Notes: generated from the sequence alone by a model not told the origin. A DNA stretch of 60,797 nt from Azonexus hydrophilus (GCF_905120355.1 NZ_CAJHOB010000016.1:1-60797); one strand, 5' to 3'; counted from the first letter of the stretch, positions 8,154-17,356 are shown. Program-made: numbers and translations.

Positions 8154-9140
8154 TCAGTCATTGAGCGGAATGCAGGCAATGTGCTGATTACCGCGCCGAC
8201 GCTGCGGCGGCAGGTAAACATCGAATTCTTCAGAAAGCGCATAGACCGTTTCATTGAGCAGGAAATTGCGAAACTTGGCTGTTGCCGGCATCAAGCGTTT
8301 GGTTGCCATATGCGTGATGTACCAGGTACGTTCTATGGGCGTTCCCTGCATATCGAGACACTTCAAAACCCCCGTACGCAATTCCAGCGACAGGGTATGC
8401 AGGGAAATCAGGCCAACCCCCATGCCCGCCATCACGGCCTGCTTGATCGTTTCATTGCTCCCCAGACTCAGGGTGCGCGCAGGGATGAACAGGTGGTTCT
8501 TGAACATGTCCTCGGCCACCCGCCGCGAACCAGAGCCTTCTTCGCGCAACAGGAAGGTATCTGCACGCAATTCGTGCATTTCGAAGCTTTTAGCGCCCAC
8601 CAGGGGGTGGCTGGGCGGCGCAATCAGAACATAGGGATGGCTGGCCAGCGGCTCGGCATGGGTATCTATTTCCTGCGGCAGTCGCCCCATGATGGCCAGA
8701 TCGATGGTTTTGTCCTGCAGTTTCTGCAACAGCGAGGCTCGGTTACCGACGGTGAACTGCACATCGACCCCCGGATGTGCCTGCGCGAACTTTGCCAGCA
8801 GACGTGGCATGAAATACTTGGCAGTACTGACCAGACCCACCGTGATCTGCCCGCTTTCGGCCCCATTCAGGGCTTGCAGGCTGGCTTCCGCGTCCTTGAT
8901 CTCGCCCAGTATGCGCAGCGCGTGATGCACCAGCAGCTCTCCCGCGCCGGTCAGCGCAACCCCCCGCCCCAGGCGATCGAACAGCGGCAAACCCACGTTA
9001 TCTTCCAGCTGTTTCAGCTGCATCGATACCGCCGGGGGCGTCAGGTGCAATTCCTCGGCTGCACGCGCATAGCTGAGGTGGCGTGCGGCAACGACGAATA
9101 TCTGCAATTGCCGCAGGGTGAGATTGCGGACGAAGTTCAT
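8154..9140 (-). CDS. LysR-family regulator, CbbR-like
   Basis: The 328-residue protein has an N-terminal winged HTH (TLRQLQIFVVAARHLSYARAAEELHLTPPAVSMQL, residues 8-42) and a periplasmic-binding-type effector domain from about residue 95. The effector part (GQITVGLVSTAKYFMPRLLAKF, then LREEGSGSRRVAE and AVMAGMGVGLISLHT) resembles the CbbR subgroup, which senses metabolic signals for carbon fixation genes. No cbb genes occur in the window, so the target is unknown. It is followed by aroQ after 62 bases on the same strand; whether they share a transcript is open. Confidence 0.85.
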   Translation of the reverse strand: MNFVRNLTLRQLQIFVVAARHLSYARAAEELHLTPPAVSMQLKQLEDNVGLPLFDRLGRGVALTGAGELLVHHALRILGEIKDAEASLQALNGAESGQITVGLVSTAKYFMPRLLAKFAQAHPGVDVQFTVGNRASLLQKLQDKTIDLAIMGRLPQEIDTHAEPLASHPYVLIAPPSHPLVGAKSFEMHELRADTFLLREEGSGSRRVAEDMFKNHLFIPARTLSLGSNETIKQAVMAGMGVGLISLHTLSLELRTGVLKCLDMQGTPIERTWYITHMATKRLMPATAKFRNFLLNETVYALSEEFDVYLPPQRRRGNQHIACIPLND

Positions 9141-9337
9141 GTTTTCCTGACTTTAGCCGGGTGATGAAAAGGGCAACTGAATTTATAGAGCCACGCACCG
9201 CGCGTCAAATCAATCCTCGGCACGGCCCATTCCAGCCGCCGGCCACCACTCGCCAGGCGGCCCACAGGCTTTGCTCTACCCTGCCCCTGGTTTATGCTCG
9301 CCGGCCGATCACTTCCCGCTAGCCCAAGGAAATTCGC

Positions 9338-9445
9338 ATGCCTTTTTTCGTTGACGATTCGCCTCCCGGCAGCTGCATCTTCTGCCGCCTGATTGCCGGC
9401 GAGATTCCCATTGCCCGCCTAAGGAGCACTTTGTCATGCGCGTGA
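9338..9445 (+). pseudogene. Truncated HIT-family gene (N-terminus only)
   Basis: From ATG 9338, after a clear ribosome site (AAGGAAATTCGC), the frame encodes 35 residues: [12 protein letters not shown], then [12 protein letters not shown] and a few unrelated residues, ending at TGA 9443-9445 inside dtd. [12 protein letters not shown] matches the opening of HIT/HINT nucleotide hydrolases, including the Cys pair; the catalytic His triad is absent. The match stops at IARL, where the sequence becomes the dtd leader with its own AAGGAG (9421-9426). A deletion apparently fused the HIT start to dtd. The remnant could still be translated as a leader peptide overlapping the dtd start by 10 bases. Confidence 0.65.
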
Positions 9446-9888
9446 TCCTGCAACGAGTGAGTCAGGCCGCCGTGCATGTCGATGGGGTAACGGTCGGCGA
9501 AATCGGACCCGGACTGTTGTTGCTGGCTGGTTTCGAAGCCAGCGACAACACCGCCGACCTCGACTGGATGGCCGGCAAGATTGTCAGGATGCGCCTGTTC
9601 CCGGACCAGGTCGGCGTGATGAACCGCAGTGTGCAGGACATCCACGGCGACATCCTCGCCGTGTCGCAATTCACCCTCTACGCCTCGATCAAGAAAGGTA
9701 ACCGCCCCGGCTGGAGCCGGGCCGCACCCGGCGAAATCTCATCGCCGCTGTTCGAGGAATTTGTGCGCAAATTAAGCGAACTTACCGGCAAATCAGTACC
9801 CACAGGCGTGTTCGGCGCCGATATGCAGATCACCCTGATCAATGACGGCCCGGTCAGCCTGTTCATCGATTCACGCCAGCCCGAATAA
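9436..9888 (+). CDS. dtd: D-aminoacyl-tRNA deacylase
   Basis: The 150-residue protein ([17 protein letters not shown]) has the full DTD family pattern: [22 protein letters not shown], with the SQ-containing catalytic motif, and the C-terminal GPVSLFIDS element of the Gly-cisPro-type active site region. It hydrolyses D-aminoacyl-tRNAs (and Gly-tRNA-Ala) so that D-residues stay out of proteins. The length equals that of E. coli Dtd. The start is set by AAGGAG 9 bases upstream. The neighbour upstream is a broken HIT gene; downstream, gshB converges with a 4-base gap. Confidence 0.97.
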   Translation: MRVILQRVSQAAVHVDGVTVGEIGPGLLLLAGFEASDNTADLDWMAGKIVRMRLFPDQVGVMNRSVQDIHGDILAVSQFTLYASIKKGNRPGWSRAAPGEISSPLFEEFVRKLSELTGKSVPTGVFGADMQITLINDGPVSLFIDSRQPE

Positions 9889-9892
9889 ATCA

Positions 9893-10903
9893 TCAGGTCA
9901 GTCCGCAGACCCGCTCGATGGCGCTGATCGTTGCCCCCGCCGCGTCAAACCCGCTCTGCTGACGCAGCTCGACCATGCCACCAGGGTGACTGACGTTGAT
10001 CCCGGTCAGGTAATCACCGATCACATCCAGCCCGACCAGTAGCAGGCCGCGCTTGAGCAGCTGCGGGGCCAGGGTTTCGGCGATTTCGCGATCACGCGGC
10101 GACAGCTCCTGCGCCACCCCGGTGCCGCCAGCAGCCAGACTCCCTCGTGTTTCTCCGGCGCGCGGAATACGGGCCAGACACCAGGGGACCACCTTGCCGG
10201 CGATGAGCAGGATGCGTTTGTCCCCCTGATCGATTTCCGGCAGATAACGCTGCGCGATGATGGTGCGGCGCCCATCATCGGTCAGCGCCTCGGCGATGGC
10301 GTTACGGTTGCGGTCGTTGCGATGCACGCGAAACACCCGCACCTTTTCCCCTCCGTCAACCGGCTTCAGGATCACATCCCGTTCGCTATCGATGAATTCG
10401 CGTAACTGCCGCAAGTGCCGGGTGATCAGCGTTGTTGGCGTAAATTGCGCAAACTCGGCGGTGGCAATTTTTTCCGAGTGTTCGCGCAGCGCCCGCGGCC
10501 GGTTGAATACACGCAGCCCGTCCGCCTCGGCACGCTCCAGCAGCCAGGTGGCAGTAAAAAACTCGGCATCTGCCGGCGGGTCGATGCATACGAGCACCGC
10601 ATCGAGAAAACGTAACGGCCGCCATTCACGCGCCACTTCGCGATACCAGTCGTGGTCGTCCGGCCGCAGGTGCATCTGCAAGACCTCGCCAAACACCCCG
10701 CCCGCATGCCCAGGCTCCGGCCGCCGCCAGCTCAGGCTTGGCGTCTGGATGGCAAAAACCTCATGCCCATGGCTCTGCGCCGCCCGCATCAGGGCCACTG
10801 CGGGATCGTTGTAGGCCCGCCGACTCCCGAGGGGGTCGGTCACGAACCCCAGCTTCAGGCTGACGCTGCGTCCGGCAATTTCCTTGTCAAAATTCAGCTG
10901 CAC
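9893..10903 (-). CDS. Glutathione synthetase-like ATP-grasp enzyme with altered motifs
   Basis: The 336-residue protein aligns along its length with GshB (KLGFVTDPL ... CIDPPADAEFFTATWLLERAE ... SEKIATAEFAQFTPTTLITR ... IIAQRYLPEIDQGDKRILLI ... PWCLARIPRAGETRGSLAAGGTG ... GLLLVGLDVIGDYLTGINV). Three normally invariant places differ. The ATP glycine loop, DGMGG in GshB, reads DGGEKVRVFRV. The MRKDPP motif reads VCIDPP. INVTSPT reads INVSHPGG. Spacing is unchanged, so a frameshift is not the cause. It is the last gene of a gshA cluster, so it is either the cell's GshB or a related ligase with a changed substrate. Confidence 0.75.
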   Translation of the reverse strand: MQLNFDKEIAGRSVSLKLGFVTDPLGSRRAYNDPAVALMRAAQSHGHEVFAIQTPSLSWRRPEPGHAGGVFGEVLQMHLRPDDHDWYREVAREWRPLRFLDAVLVCIDPPADAEFFTATWLLERAEADGLRVFNRPRALREHSEKIATAEFAQFTPTTLITRHLRQLREFIDSERDVILKPVDGGEKVRVFRVHRNDRNRNAIAEALTDDGRRTIIAQRYLPEIDQGDKRILLIAGKVVPWCLARIPRAGETRGSLAAGGTGVAQELSPRDREIAETLAPQLLKRGLLLVGLDVIGDYLTGINVSHPGGMVELRQQSGFDAAGATISAIERVCGLT

Positions 10904-10914
10904 GATGCCCCCGC

Positions 10915-11436
10915 TCAGGTATGGGATTTTTGCTCTGGATCGACAAAGCCATAGTTGCCCGCCACCCAGCCCGCTGGCTCAGGCAAGGCTGCGCGGTAGG
11001 CGGTGGCGAATGAGGCCGGCAGCTGTTTCAGGCCGGCTTCAATCTTGCTCAGGTAAGCTCTCGGAGCAGGCGGAAAAATACGCGGCGTGGGGCGTTCATC
11101 AACGAAAGTAACTGCGGATGACCACTGGCCTGTTTCCGTCCGGCACTGGACGTGATGCACGCTGTACCCCTTCTCCCGCGCACACAGTCTGGCAAATTCG
11201 GCCGCGTCGATCACCAGCAATGCCCCGAGCGCCCGCGCCCCTGCCTGCGGACGAAGATTGAGAAAGCTGGCAGCAAGCTCGCCCACGCCCTCCACGGCGA
11301 TACGGTGAATCGATGTCCAGCAGAGCGCGTAATCGGGCAATTCGGCCCCAATCAGATCAGCCCCGGTAAACGACCGGTGCAGCGCCCGCTCGGCACTTTC
11401 GGGGTTGAGTAGCGATCCGTAGGCAAACAGCAACAT
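10915..11436 (-). CDS. Gamma-glutamylcyclotransferase-like protein
   Basis: The 173-residue protein starts at MLLFAYGSLLNPES; the longer frame upstream is overlap with the neighbouring gene. YGSLLNPES is the substrate-binding loop of the GGCT/AIG2/ChaC superfamily, and LCAREKGYSVHHV holds the glutamate expected to be the catalytic acid/base. Relatives cleave gamma-glutamyl peptides or glutathione to 5-oxoproline. Lying between gshA and the gshB-like gene, it may turn over glutathione or a gamma-glutamyl intermediate made by its neighbours; this is inference from context. It starts 4 bases after the 788-residue gene. Confidence 0.8.
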   Translation of the reverse strand: MLLFAYGSLLNPESAERALHRSFTGADLIGAELPDYALCWTSIHRIAVEGVGELAASFLNLRPQAGARALGALLVIDAAEFARLCAREKGYSVHHVQCRTETGQWSSAVTFVDERPTPRIFPPAPRAYLSKIEAGLKQLPASFATAYRAALPEPAGWVAGNYGFVDPEQKSHT

Positions 11437-11440
11437 GGCT

Positions 11441-13807
11441 TCAAGCCAGCAGCGCCATGCCGAGCACGGCATCGCGCAGACAGGCAGATGCATCGTCACC
11501 CTGCACGGCAGCGGCCAGAATTTCCGCTTCGCGCCGCTCGGAGGCGAACGCCGTCGCTTCACGTAGCAGCGCCCCGCTATCCTGGCCCAGCAAAGCGAGC
11601 GCAAGAGCGTTTTCCAGACAAAGCGCAAACCGCTTCTTGCTCGACGCTATCCGTTCCAACACCGCCAACCCTTCGGCACTGGCGGCCTGAGCGGCTTCTC
11701 CCGCCTGCTGCGGACTTTCTCCCCCCAGCCAGCCACGGCACAGGTGAATCAGCGCGAGGTTGTGCAAGGCGACCGGCAACTCGTCCACATCGGCGATGCG
11801 CCGCTTCAATCTGACGGCCAGATGCGCATATTCAAGCGCTTCTGCCAGTGTGGACTGAGCTTCGGCGACAGCGCCCTGCGCCAGTTGACTCAACGCCTGC
11901 TTACGACTGACATATGCCATATTAGTCAGCGAACCGCTATACAACTTCTGCTGCAGCCCGGGAATGGCAAGTGCCTGGCGGTTGGCCGCAATTGCTTCGG
12001 CATAGCGCTGGGCAGCATCAAGATACAGCGCCCGATAGTTATGTAGCCGCCAGTATTCGTGCGCGCTTCCCGGGCTACGCTCAAGCTCGCTACCCGCCTG
12101 CTCCAGCCAGTGCTGCCCTTCACCCAGACCTGAGGCTGGCTGCGCGCAATAGCACAGCCAGGCCGCTTCAAGTAGCGCCGCAATATGCAGTTCGGAACGC
12201 CGGGCCAGCTGGCTGGAAGCCAGCAGGTGGCGGATATCGGCATAAGCACCGGCAGCGTCACCCAGCCTTTCCTTGAGGCGAGCCAAACGCACAGTGGCCA
12301 ACAGAGGATCAAGGCCAAACAATTTCTGCCAGATCGCTGCAGCAGGCGCATACAAACCCACGGTTTCAAGCATCCGCGCCAGACAGCGCAGGGTCGCATC
12401 ATCGAAAGCATTGAAACGGGTCAGGACAAGAAGGCTCTGTGCAGCTCCCGAGCTGGCATCTTCCTCGGCAATGACCCGCGGCAGGTAGTGGGCAATCGCA
12501 CCGCCTGCCGCACCAGGAGCATCAGGCGCGAATTCCCGCTGCGCAATATAGGCGAACAAGGGGTAGTGCTCACCCGTTTCCAGCTGGTGCAGGGCCTCAC
12601 TGATGAGCTGCCGTAACTGCCGACGCAGTGCGAATTGCAACTGCGGATCAACGGCGCTCGTGTCGTGCAGAACTGCCAATTGGTTGATGGTGCACAAGGT
12701 GGCCAGTGGGTCGGCATCATGTAACAGGCGCCGGCTGTTGCTGATCAGCAACTGGCGGCTGTGTCGGGCAAGATGCTGTGTCGCATGCAGATGCAGCGCG
12801 GTGTCTGGTGGCAACTGCAATTGTTCGATCCGTTCCGCGTTCCGCACAAGATAGCCATAGTCGTTGCGGCAACGGGCCAGAAAACGGTAAATCGCATCCT
12901 GTTCGAGACGCTCGGCAAAATGCCGCGCCAATTTCAGGAATGCGTTTTCGGAAAACACCAGCGGCCCGACAGCCGCCTCGAATGGACTGCTGGTCAGCGC
13001 GTGCAGGGGAAAGCTGGCAATTTGCGCCAACGTCAGTAATTTGCGCTCGGCGGCGGACAGGATGCTCAGCGGCGTCAGTCGCTCTCCCGCCAGCCCGGCC
13101 GTTGTGCCACGAGTGGCAGCAACTTCGACGCTGTCACCCCCCTCCAGGCGCAGACGGGGCTGCCCCGCGACGGCGCCAGCGATCACATGCAGCTCATCGC
13201 TACGCACATGTAGATACAAGCAACTGCCACCAGGCAGCTGCGCTACGCACAGCGGCAGGAGCACATCCCAGAAAGCGCGCACCCCGCCAGCATCGGGCCG
13301 CCCCGGATTCCACACCGCGACCTCCTGCGCTTGCGGCAACCCGCAATGCCGCCCCCAGGCACGGGCCAGGCGCATCAGGCGAGCCGGGCGGAGGTGAAAG
13401 CGCTGGGTCATGTCGCGAAAACTGTCGATCATGCCGCCAAGCTCCTGCGACAAGAGGCTCATCCGCTGCGAACTTGCCGCCAGCGCAGCCAGCACGACGT
13501 AGAGCAACAGCGCTCCGGCCAGAACGGCCAATTGACGAGGGGCCGGCTCGACTTCCATGAACAGATCGTAGAGCCCATTACCCAGCACCGCAAACACACC
13601 AACCGGCAACAGCAACATCAGCACTGCCAGTGTCGTCCCCGACCAACCAACCAAGCGGGCATTTGGTTGTGCCGCCAGTGTCTCGGCCAAGCGCTCTGCC
13701 GCCGCGTCATCCGGCAGCGAGATCGTCCATTGCTGCCCGGCAATATTCAGGAATGTGGCGGGCGGCGGCGATGTACGCCAGTCATCGAGGAGCCGGACTT
13801 CAATCAT
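11441..13807 (-). CDS. Unknown 788-residue membrane-anchored helical-repeat protein in the glutathione cluster
   Basis: I do not recognise this protein. An N-terminal cytoplasmic segment (residues 1-53) precedes two membrane helices (about 55-82, LAVLMLLLPVGVFAVLGNG, and 92-112, LAVLAGALLLYVVLAALAA). Residues 130-300 form a mixed domain with some beta character. The C-terminal half (about 330-780) is Ala/Leu-rich and helical, with repeated pairs such as AAAIWQKLFGLDPLLATVRL and YAEAIAANRQALAIPGL that look like degenerate TPRs. Its ATG overlaps the gshA stop (ATGA, 13804-13807) and it is followed after 4 bases by the GGCT gene, so it belongs to one operon with glutathione synthesis. A scaffold or sensor role is possible but unproven. 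Confidence 0.7.
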   Translation of the reverse strand: MIEVRLLDDWRTSPPPATFLNIAGQQWTISLPDDAAAERLAETLAAQPNARLVGWSGTTLAVLMLLLPVGVFAVLGNGLYDLFMEVEPAPRQLAVLAGALLLYVVLAALAASSQRMSLLSQELGGMIDSFRDMTQRFHLRPARLMRLARAWGRHCGLPQAQEVAVWNPGRPDAGGVRAFWDVLLPLCVAQLPGGSCLYLHVRSDELHVIAGAVAGQPRLRLEGGDSVEVAATRGTTAGLAGERLTPLSILSAAERKLLTLAQIASFPLHALTSSPFEAAVGPLVFSENAFLKLARHFAERLEQDAIYRFLARCRNDYGYLVRNAERIEQLQLPPDTALHLHATQHLARHSRQLLISNSRRLLHDADPLATLCTINQLAVLHDTSAVDPQLQFALRRQLRQLISEALHQLETGEHYPLFAYIAQREFAPDAPGAAGGAIAHYLPRVIAEEDASSGAAQSLLVLTRFNAFDDATLRCLARMLETVGLYAPAAAIWQKLFGLDPLLATVRLARLKERLGDAAGAYADIRHLLASSQLARRSELHIAALLEAAWLCYCAQPASGLGEGQHWLEQAGSELERSPGSAHEYWRLHNYRALYLDAAQRYAEAIAANRQALAIPGLQQKLYSGSLTNMAYVSRKQALSQLAQGAVAEAQSTLAEALEYAHLAVRLKRRIADVDELPVALHNLALIHLCRGWLGGESPQQAGEAAQAASAEGLAVLERIASSKKRFALCLENALALALLGQDSGALLREATAFASERREAEILAAAVQGDDASACLRDAVLGMALLA

Positions 13808-15096
13808 TGTCCCGGGGCAGTATTGGCCAGTTCGATCGCCGCCGCCAGACAGGCCAGGCGAGCAACCACACCATAGGCATAGAAGCGGTTGGGCGGCGAG
13901 TCGGGGTTGCCGCAGCGGTAATCCGGCAAATTACACCCCGTCTCAAAGGCCAGGGGCTCGAAATGCATGCCCGGCGCGTTCAGGTTTTCGTCCTTGCCGC
14001 GTCCGGTATGCACACGATAAAAGCCCCCCACGACATAGCGGTCGATCATGTAAACCACCGGTTCCGCCACCGCCTCATTGACCGTTTCGCAGGAATGCAC
14101 ACCTTCCTGAATCAGCACCTCGGAGACTTCCAGACCTTCCTTGCCAACGCTCATCTTGTTGCGCTGCTTGCGGTTGAGCGCAATGACTTCGTCGGCGTCA
14201 TGCACCGTCATCACGCTCATGCCGTAGGTGCCGGCATCGGCCTTGACCACGACGTAGGGCCGTTCGCTGATGCCGTACTCACGGTACTTCTCGCGCACGA
14301 TGTCGAGCACGCCTGCCACATTGGCTGCCAGGCATTCCTCACCTTGGCGCTCGTGAAAATTGACCGCACGACACAGAGAAAACGTCGGATTGATGCGCCA
14401 GGGGTCAATCCCGATAGCCTTGGCAAACCCATTGGCCACCTCATCGTAGGCCGTGAAGTGGTTGGATTTGCGGCGCACCGCCCAGCCGGCATGCAACGGT
14501 GGCAGGATGAACTGTTCCTCGATCCCCTGCAGCAACGGGGGAATACCCGCCGACAAGTCATTGTTGAGCAGAATGGCACACGGTTCGAAACCCTCCACAC
14601 CGAGACGGTTGTCCTGCCGGATCAGCGGTTCGAGCAGGAGGCTGTGGCCGCTGTCGAGGCGAATCGTTGTCGGTGCAGTGACTTCCGGCGACAGCGACCC
14701 GAGCCGGACTTCCAGCCCCGTCTGACGCAGCATGTAGACGATCTGCGCCACATTCTGCAGGTAGAACTGGTTGCGCGTGTGGTTTTCCGGAATGAGCAGG
14801 AGGCGCTTGGCCTGCGGGCAGAATTTTTCGATCGCGCTCATCGCCGCCTGTATACACAGCGGCAGAAACGCCGGGTTGAGGTTATTGAACCCCCCCGGAA
14901 AAAGATTGGTGTCCACCGGCGCCAGCTTGAAACCGGCATTGCGCAGATCAACCGAAGAATAGAAAGGCGGCGTGTAAACCTGCCACTGCTCGCGCAACCA
15001 GTGCTCGATCTGTGGACTGGCGTCCAGGAAACGTCGCTCCAGGTCGAGTAATGGGCCGCTCAGGGCCGTGGTGAGATGGGGGACCATGGCATCCAT
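13804..15096 (-). CDS. gshA: Glutamate-cysteine ligase, ferrooxidans/proteobacterial type
   Basis: The 430-residue protein (MDAMVPHLTTALSGPLLDLERRF; a second ATG at residue 4) matches the Acidithiobacillus-type glutamate-cysteine ligase found across betaproteobacteria, distinct from E. coli GshA. Conserved stretches include VDTNLFPGGFNNLN, RLLLIPENHTRN, SVDLRNAGFKLAP, VVVKADAGTYGMSVMTV and ERQGEECLAAN. It makes gamma-glutamylcysteine from glutamate and cysteine with ATP. It leads the minus-strand cluster gshA - 788-residue protein - GGCT-like - GshB-like. Family assignment is firm; operon function as a whole is inferred. Confidence 0.92.
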   Translation of the reverse strand: MDAMVPHLTTALSGPLLDLERRFLDASPQIEHWLREQWQVYTPPFYSSVDLRNAGFKLAPVDTNLFPGGFNNLNPAFLPLCIQAAMSAIEKFCPQAKRLLLIPENHTRNQFYLQNVAQIVYMLRQTGLEVRLGSLSPEVTAPTTIRLDSGHSLLLEPLIRQDNRLGVEGFEPCAILLNNDLSAGIPPLLQGIEEQFILPPLHAGWAVRRKSNHFTAYDEVANGFAKAIGIDPWRINPTFSLCRAVNFHERQGEECLAANVAGVLDIVREKYREYGISERPYVVVKADAGTYGMSVMTVHDADEVIALNRKQRNKMSVGKEGLEVSEVLIQEGVHSCETVNEAVAEPVVYMIDRYVVGGFYRVHTGRGKDENLNAPGMHFEPLAFETGCNLPDYRCGNPDSPPNRFYAYGVVARLACLAAAIELANTAPGQ

Positions 15097-15195
15097 TCTT
15101 CAATGCAAAAATGATGCGCGATGTTACACCGCGTCCGCCCCGGGTAAAAAGGGTAAAATGCGCGGTTCTTCGTTTTCTGCCGGAGCCTGACTGCC

Positions 15196-16821
15196 GTGCT
15201 CGTCGCTGCCAACATCACCATGCAATTCGGGGCCAAGCCCCTCTTTGAGAACGTCAACGTCAAGTTTGGCGAAGGTTACCGCTACGGTCTGATTGGCGCC
15301 AACGGGGCCGGTAAATCAACCTTCATGAAAATCCTGTGCGGGGCGCTGGAGCCCTCCGCCGGCAACGTGTCGAAAGAAACCACCGAGCGCATGGCCTACC
15401 TGCGTCAGGATCAGTTCGCCTACGAAGACATGCGCGTACTGGATGTGGTGATGATGGGGCACGAGGAATTGTGGACCGCCATCCAGGAACGCGACGCGAT
15501 TTACGCCAACCCGGAGGCGACCGAGGACGACTACATGCGCGCCGCCGAACTTGAAGGCAAGGTTGGCGAATACGACGGCTACACCGCCGAGTCGCGCGCC
15601 GGCGAGCTGCTGCTCGGCGTAGGCATCCCGACCAGCCAGCACAACGGCCCGATGAGCGAGGTCGCACCGGGCTGGAAGCTGCGCGTGCTGCTCTGCCAGG
15701 CGCTGTTCGCCGACCCAGACATCCTGCTCCTCGACGAACCGACCAACAACCTCGACATCAACACCATCCGCTGGCTGGAAGAAGTGCTCAACAATCGTGA
15801 CTCGACGATGATCATCATCTCCCACGATCGCCACTTCCTGAACCAGGTCTGCACCCACATGGCCGACCTCGACTACGGCAAGATCCAGATCTACCCCGGC
15901 AACTACGACGATTTCATGGAAGCCGCACAGCAGGCCCGCGAGCGCCAATCGCAGGCGAACGCCAAGGCCAAGGAACGGATCGCCGAACTGCAAACCTTCG
16001 TCCGCCGCTTCTCGGCCAACGCCTCCAAGGCCAAGCAGGCGACCAGCCGTTTGAAGCTGATCGACAAGCTCAAGCCAGAAGACGTCAAGCCGTCGTCGCG
16101 CCAGTATCCGTGGATCCGCTTCGACTACGACGAGAAGCAGAAGCTGCACCGTCAAGCGGTCGAGATCGAGAACCTGACCTTCGCCTACCCGGGTAGTGAG
16201 CGCAAGATTTTCGACAAACTGTCGCTGACCATCAACGGCGGTGAAAAAATTGCCGTCATCGGCGAAAACGGTGTCGGCAAAACAACTTTCCTCAAGCTCC
16301 TGATGGGCGAACTGCAGGCCAGCGCCGGCACTTTGAAATGGGCGGACAAAGCCAGTATCGGCTATTACGCCCAGGATCACTCAGCGGAATTTGCCGGCAA
16401 CCAGAGCCTGACCGAATGGATTGCCGGTTATGCCCGCGCCAGCATCGAGGAGGGCGGCGACCTTGAAACCCTGGTGCGCGGCACGCTGGGCCGGCTGCTA
16501 TTCTCCGGCGACGAGCAGAAGAAGCCGGTCAATGTCATTTCCGGCGGCGAGCAGGGGCGCATGTTGTTCGGCCGTCTGATGCTGGAGCGGCGCAACGTGC
16601 TGGTGCTGGATGAGCCGACCAACCACCTCGACATGGAATCCATCGAAGCCCTGAATGCCGGCCTCGATAAATTCCCGGGCACGCTGATCTTCGTGTCGCA
16701 CGACCGCGAATTCGTGTCCACGCTCGCCACGCGCGTCCTCGAGGTCAAGGGCGACGGTCGTATCGTCGATTACCTGGGCGGCTACGAGGATTATCTCGAC
16801 AGCTGCCTGGCGCAGGGCTGA
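15196..16821 (+). CDS. ybiT: ABC-F family ATPase, YbiT type
   Basis: The 541-residue protein starts at GTG 15196 (read [20 protein letters not shown]). It has two ABC domains and no membrane helices. The first has Walker [14 protein letters not shown] and Walker [13 protein letters not shown]. The second has [19 protein letters not shown] and [14 protein letters not shown]. An ABC-F linker rich in Arg/Lys (about residues 235-300, [16 protein letters not shown]) joins them. Identity to E. coli YbiT is extensive, including RYGLIGANG and [18 protein letters not shown] proteins bind the ribosomal E site and relieve stalling. It is monocistronic, with a terminator candidate just past its end. Confidence 0.95.
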   Translation: MLVAANITMQFGAKPLFENVNVKFGEGYRYGLIGANGAGKSTFMKILCGALEPSAGNVSKETTERMAYLRQDQFAYEDMRVLDVVMMGHEELWTAIQERDAIYANPEATEDDYMRAAELEGKVGEYDGYTAESRAGELLLGVGIPTSQHNGPMSEVAPGWKLRVLLCQALFADPDILLLDEPTNNLDINTIRWLEEVLNNRDSTMIIISHDRHFLNQVCTHMADLDYGKIQIYPGNYDDFMEAAQQARERQSQANAKAKERIAELQTFVRRFSANASKAKQATSRLKLIDKLKPEDVKPSSRQYPWIRFDYDEKQKLHRQAVEIENLTFAYPGSERKIFDKLSLTINGGEKIAVIGENGVGKTTFLKLLMGELQASAGTLKWADKASIGYYAQDHSAEFAGNQSLTEWIAGYARASIEEGGDLETLVRGTLGRLLFSGDEQKKPVNVISGGEQGRMLFGRLMLERRNVLVLDEPTNHLDMESIEALNAGLDKFPGTLIFVSHDREFVSTLATRVLEVKGDGRIVDYLGGYEDYLDSCLAQG

Positions 16822-16840
16822 GCAGCCTCGGCACCAGCCC

Positions 16841-17356
16841 TCAGTAGTAAGGCAGATAGAGCGGGTAAAGCACCCGCTCTTCTTTTTCGATCCGCTCGGT
16901 CAACACCTGTCCGATGGTCGCAAAATCCTTGGCGAAGGCCCCTGCCAGCTCCTTGTCGACACCGATCGTGTCGTATTTCTTCAAGAAATTCATCGCCACC
17001 CGGGCAATGGCGTCCATTTCACGGCGAAATTCGTGGATCAATTCAGAATTGATCTCATCATTGGCGAGGCTATGACTGAGATAGATGTACAGGCGCACAT
17101 TTTCGGTCAGTAAATGCGCCTGCAGGCTGCTGCGGAAGTGCACCAGCTTTTTCGCCACCTCTTCATAGTCGCCACCTTCGAACGCAGTCTTGATGCCGAG
17201 GTAAATGCTGATCAGATTCTGATGGTCGGCCTTCAGCTGTGGCACCAGCTCCGGCTGGAAACGAATTTCCGTCCCGGGTGCGGCCTGGTATTGCGGCGGC
17301 GGAATCACCGGGGCCTCTGGCTCGGTGAATTTTTTTCTGCGGAAAAAACCAAACAT
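16841..17356 (-). CDS. Hemerythrin-like HHE domain protein
   Basis: The 171-residue protein starts at MFGFFRRKKFTEPEAP; the frame further upstream is not convincing. After a Pro-rich N-terminus, residues about 50-170 form a four-helix bundle with the hemerythrin-type pattern: LKADHQNLISIYLGI, LVHFRSSLQAHLLTENVRLY, HEFRREMDAI and ERIEKEERVLYPLYLPYY. Several His/Glu ligands expected for a di-iron site are present but not the complete classic set, so metal binding is uncertain. Related domains sense oxygen or act as iron or sigma-factor-binding modules. It converges with ybiT, and its 3' end contains the likely ybiT terminator. Confidence 0.7.
   Translation of the reverse strand: MFGFFRRKKFTEPEAPVIPPPQYQAAPGTEIRFQPELVPQLKADHQNLISIYLGIKTAFEGGDYEEVAKKLVHFRSSLQAHLLTENVRLYIYLSHSLANDEINSELIHEFRREMDAIARVAMNFLKKYDTIGVDKELAGAFAKDFATIGQVLTERIEKEERVLYPLYLPYY
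16859..16887 (+). terminator. Terminator for ybiT, inside the 3' end of the convergent gene
   Basis: An 8-bp perfect stem GAGCGGGT/ACCCGCTC (16859-16866 and 16872-16879) with loop AAAGC is followed on the plus strand by TTCTTTTTC. It lies 37 bases after the ybiT stop, within the last codons of the hemerythrin-like gene. The reverse strand lacks a T-run, so it should act on ybiT transcripts only. Confidence 0.6.

Noticed and set aside
10321..10380. Frameshift as explanation of the altered GshB loop
   Set aside because: Spacing between flanking conserved motifs is unchanged and the reading frame stays homologous on both sides, so the changes are substitutions.
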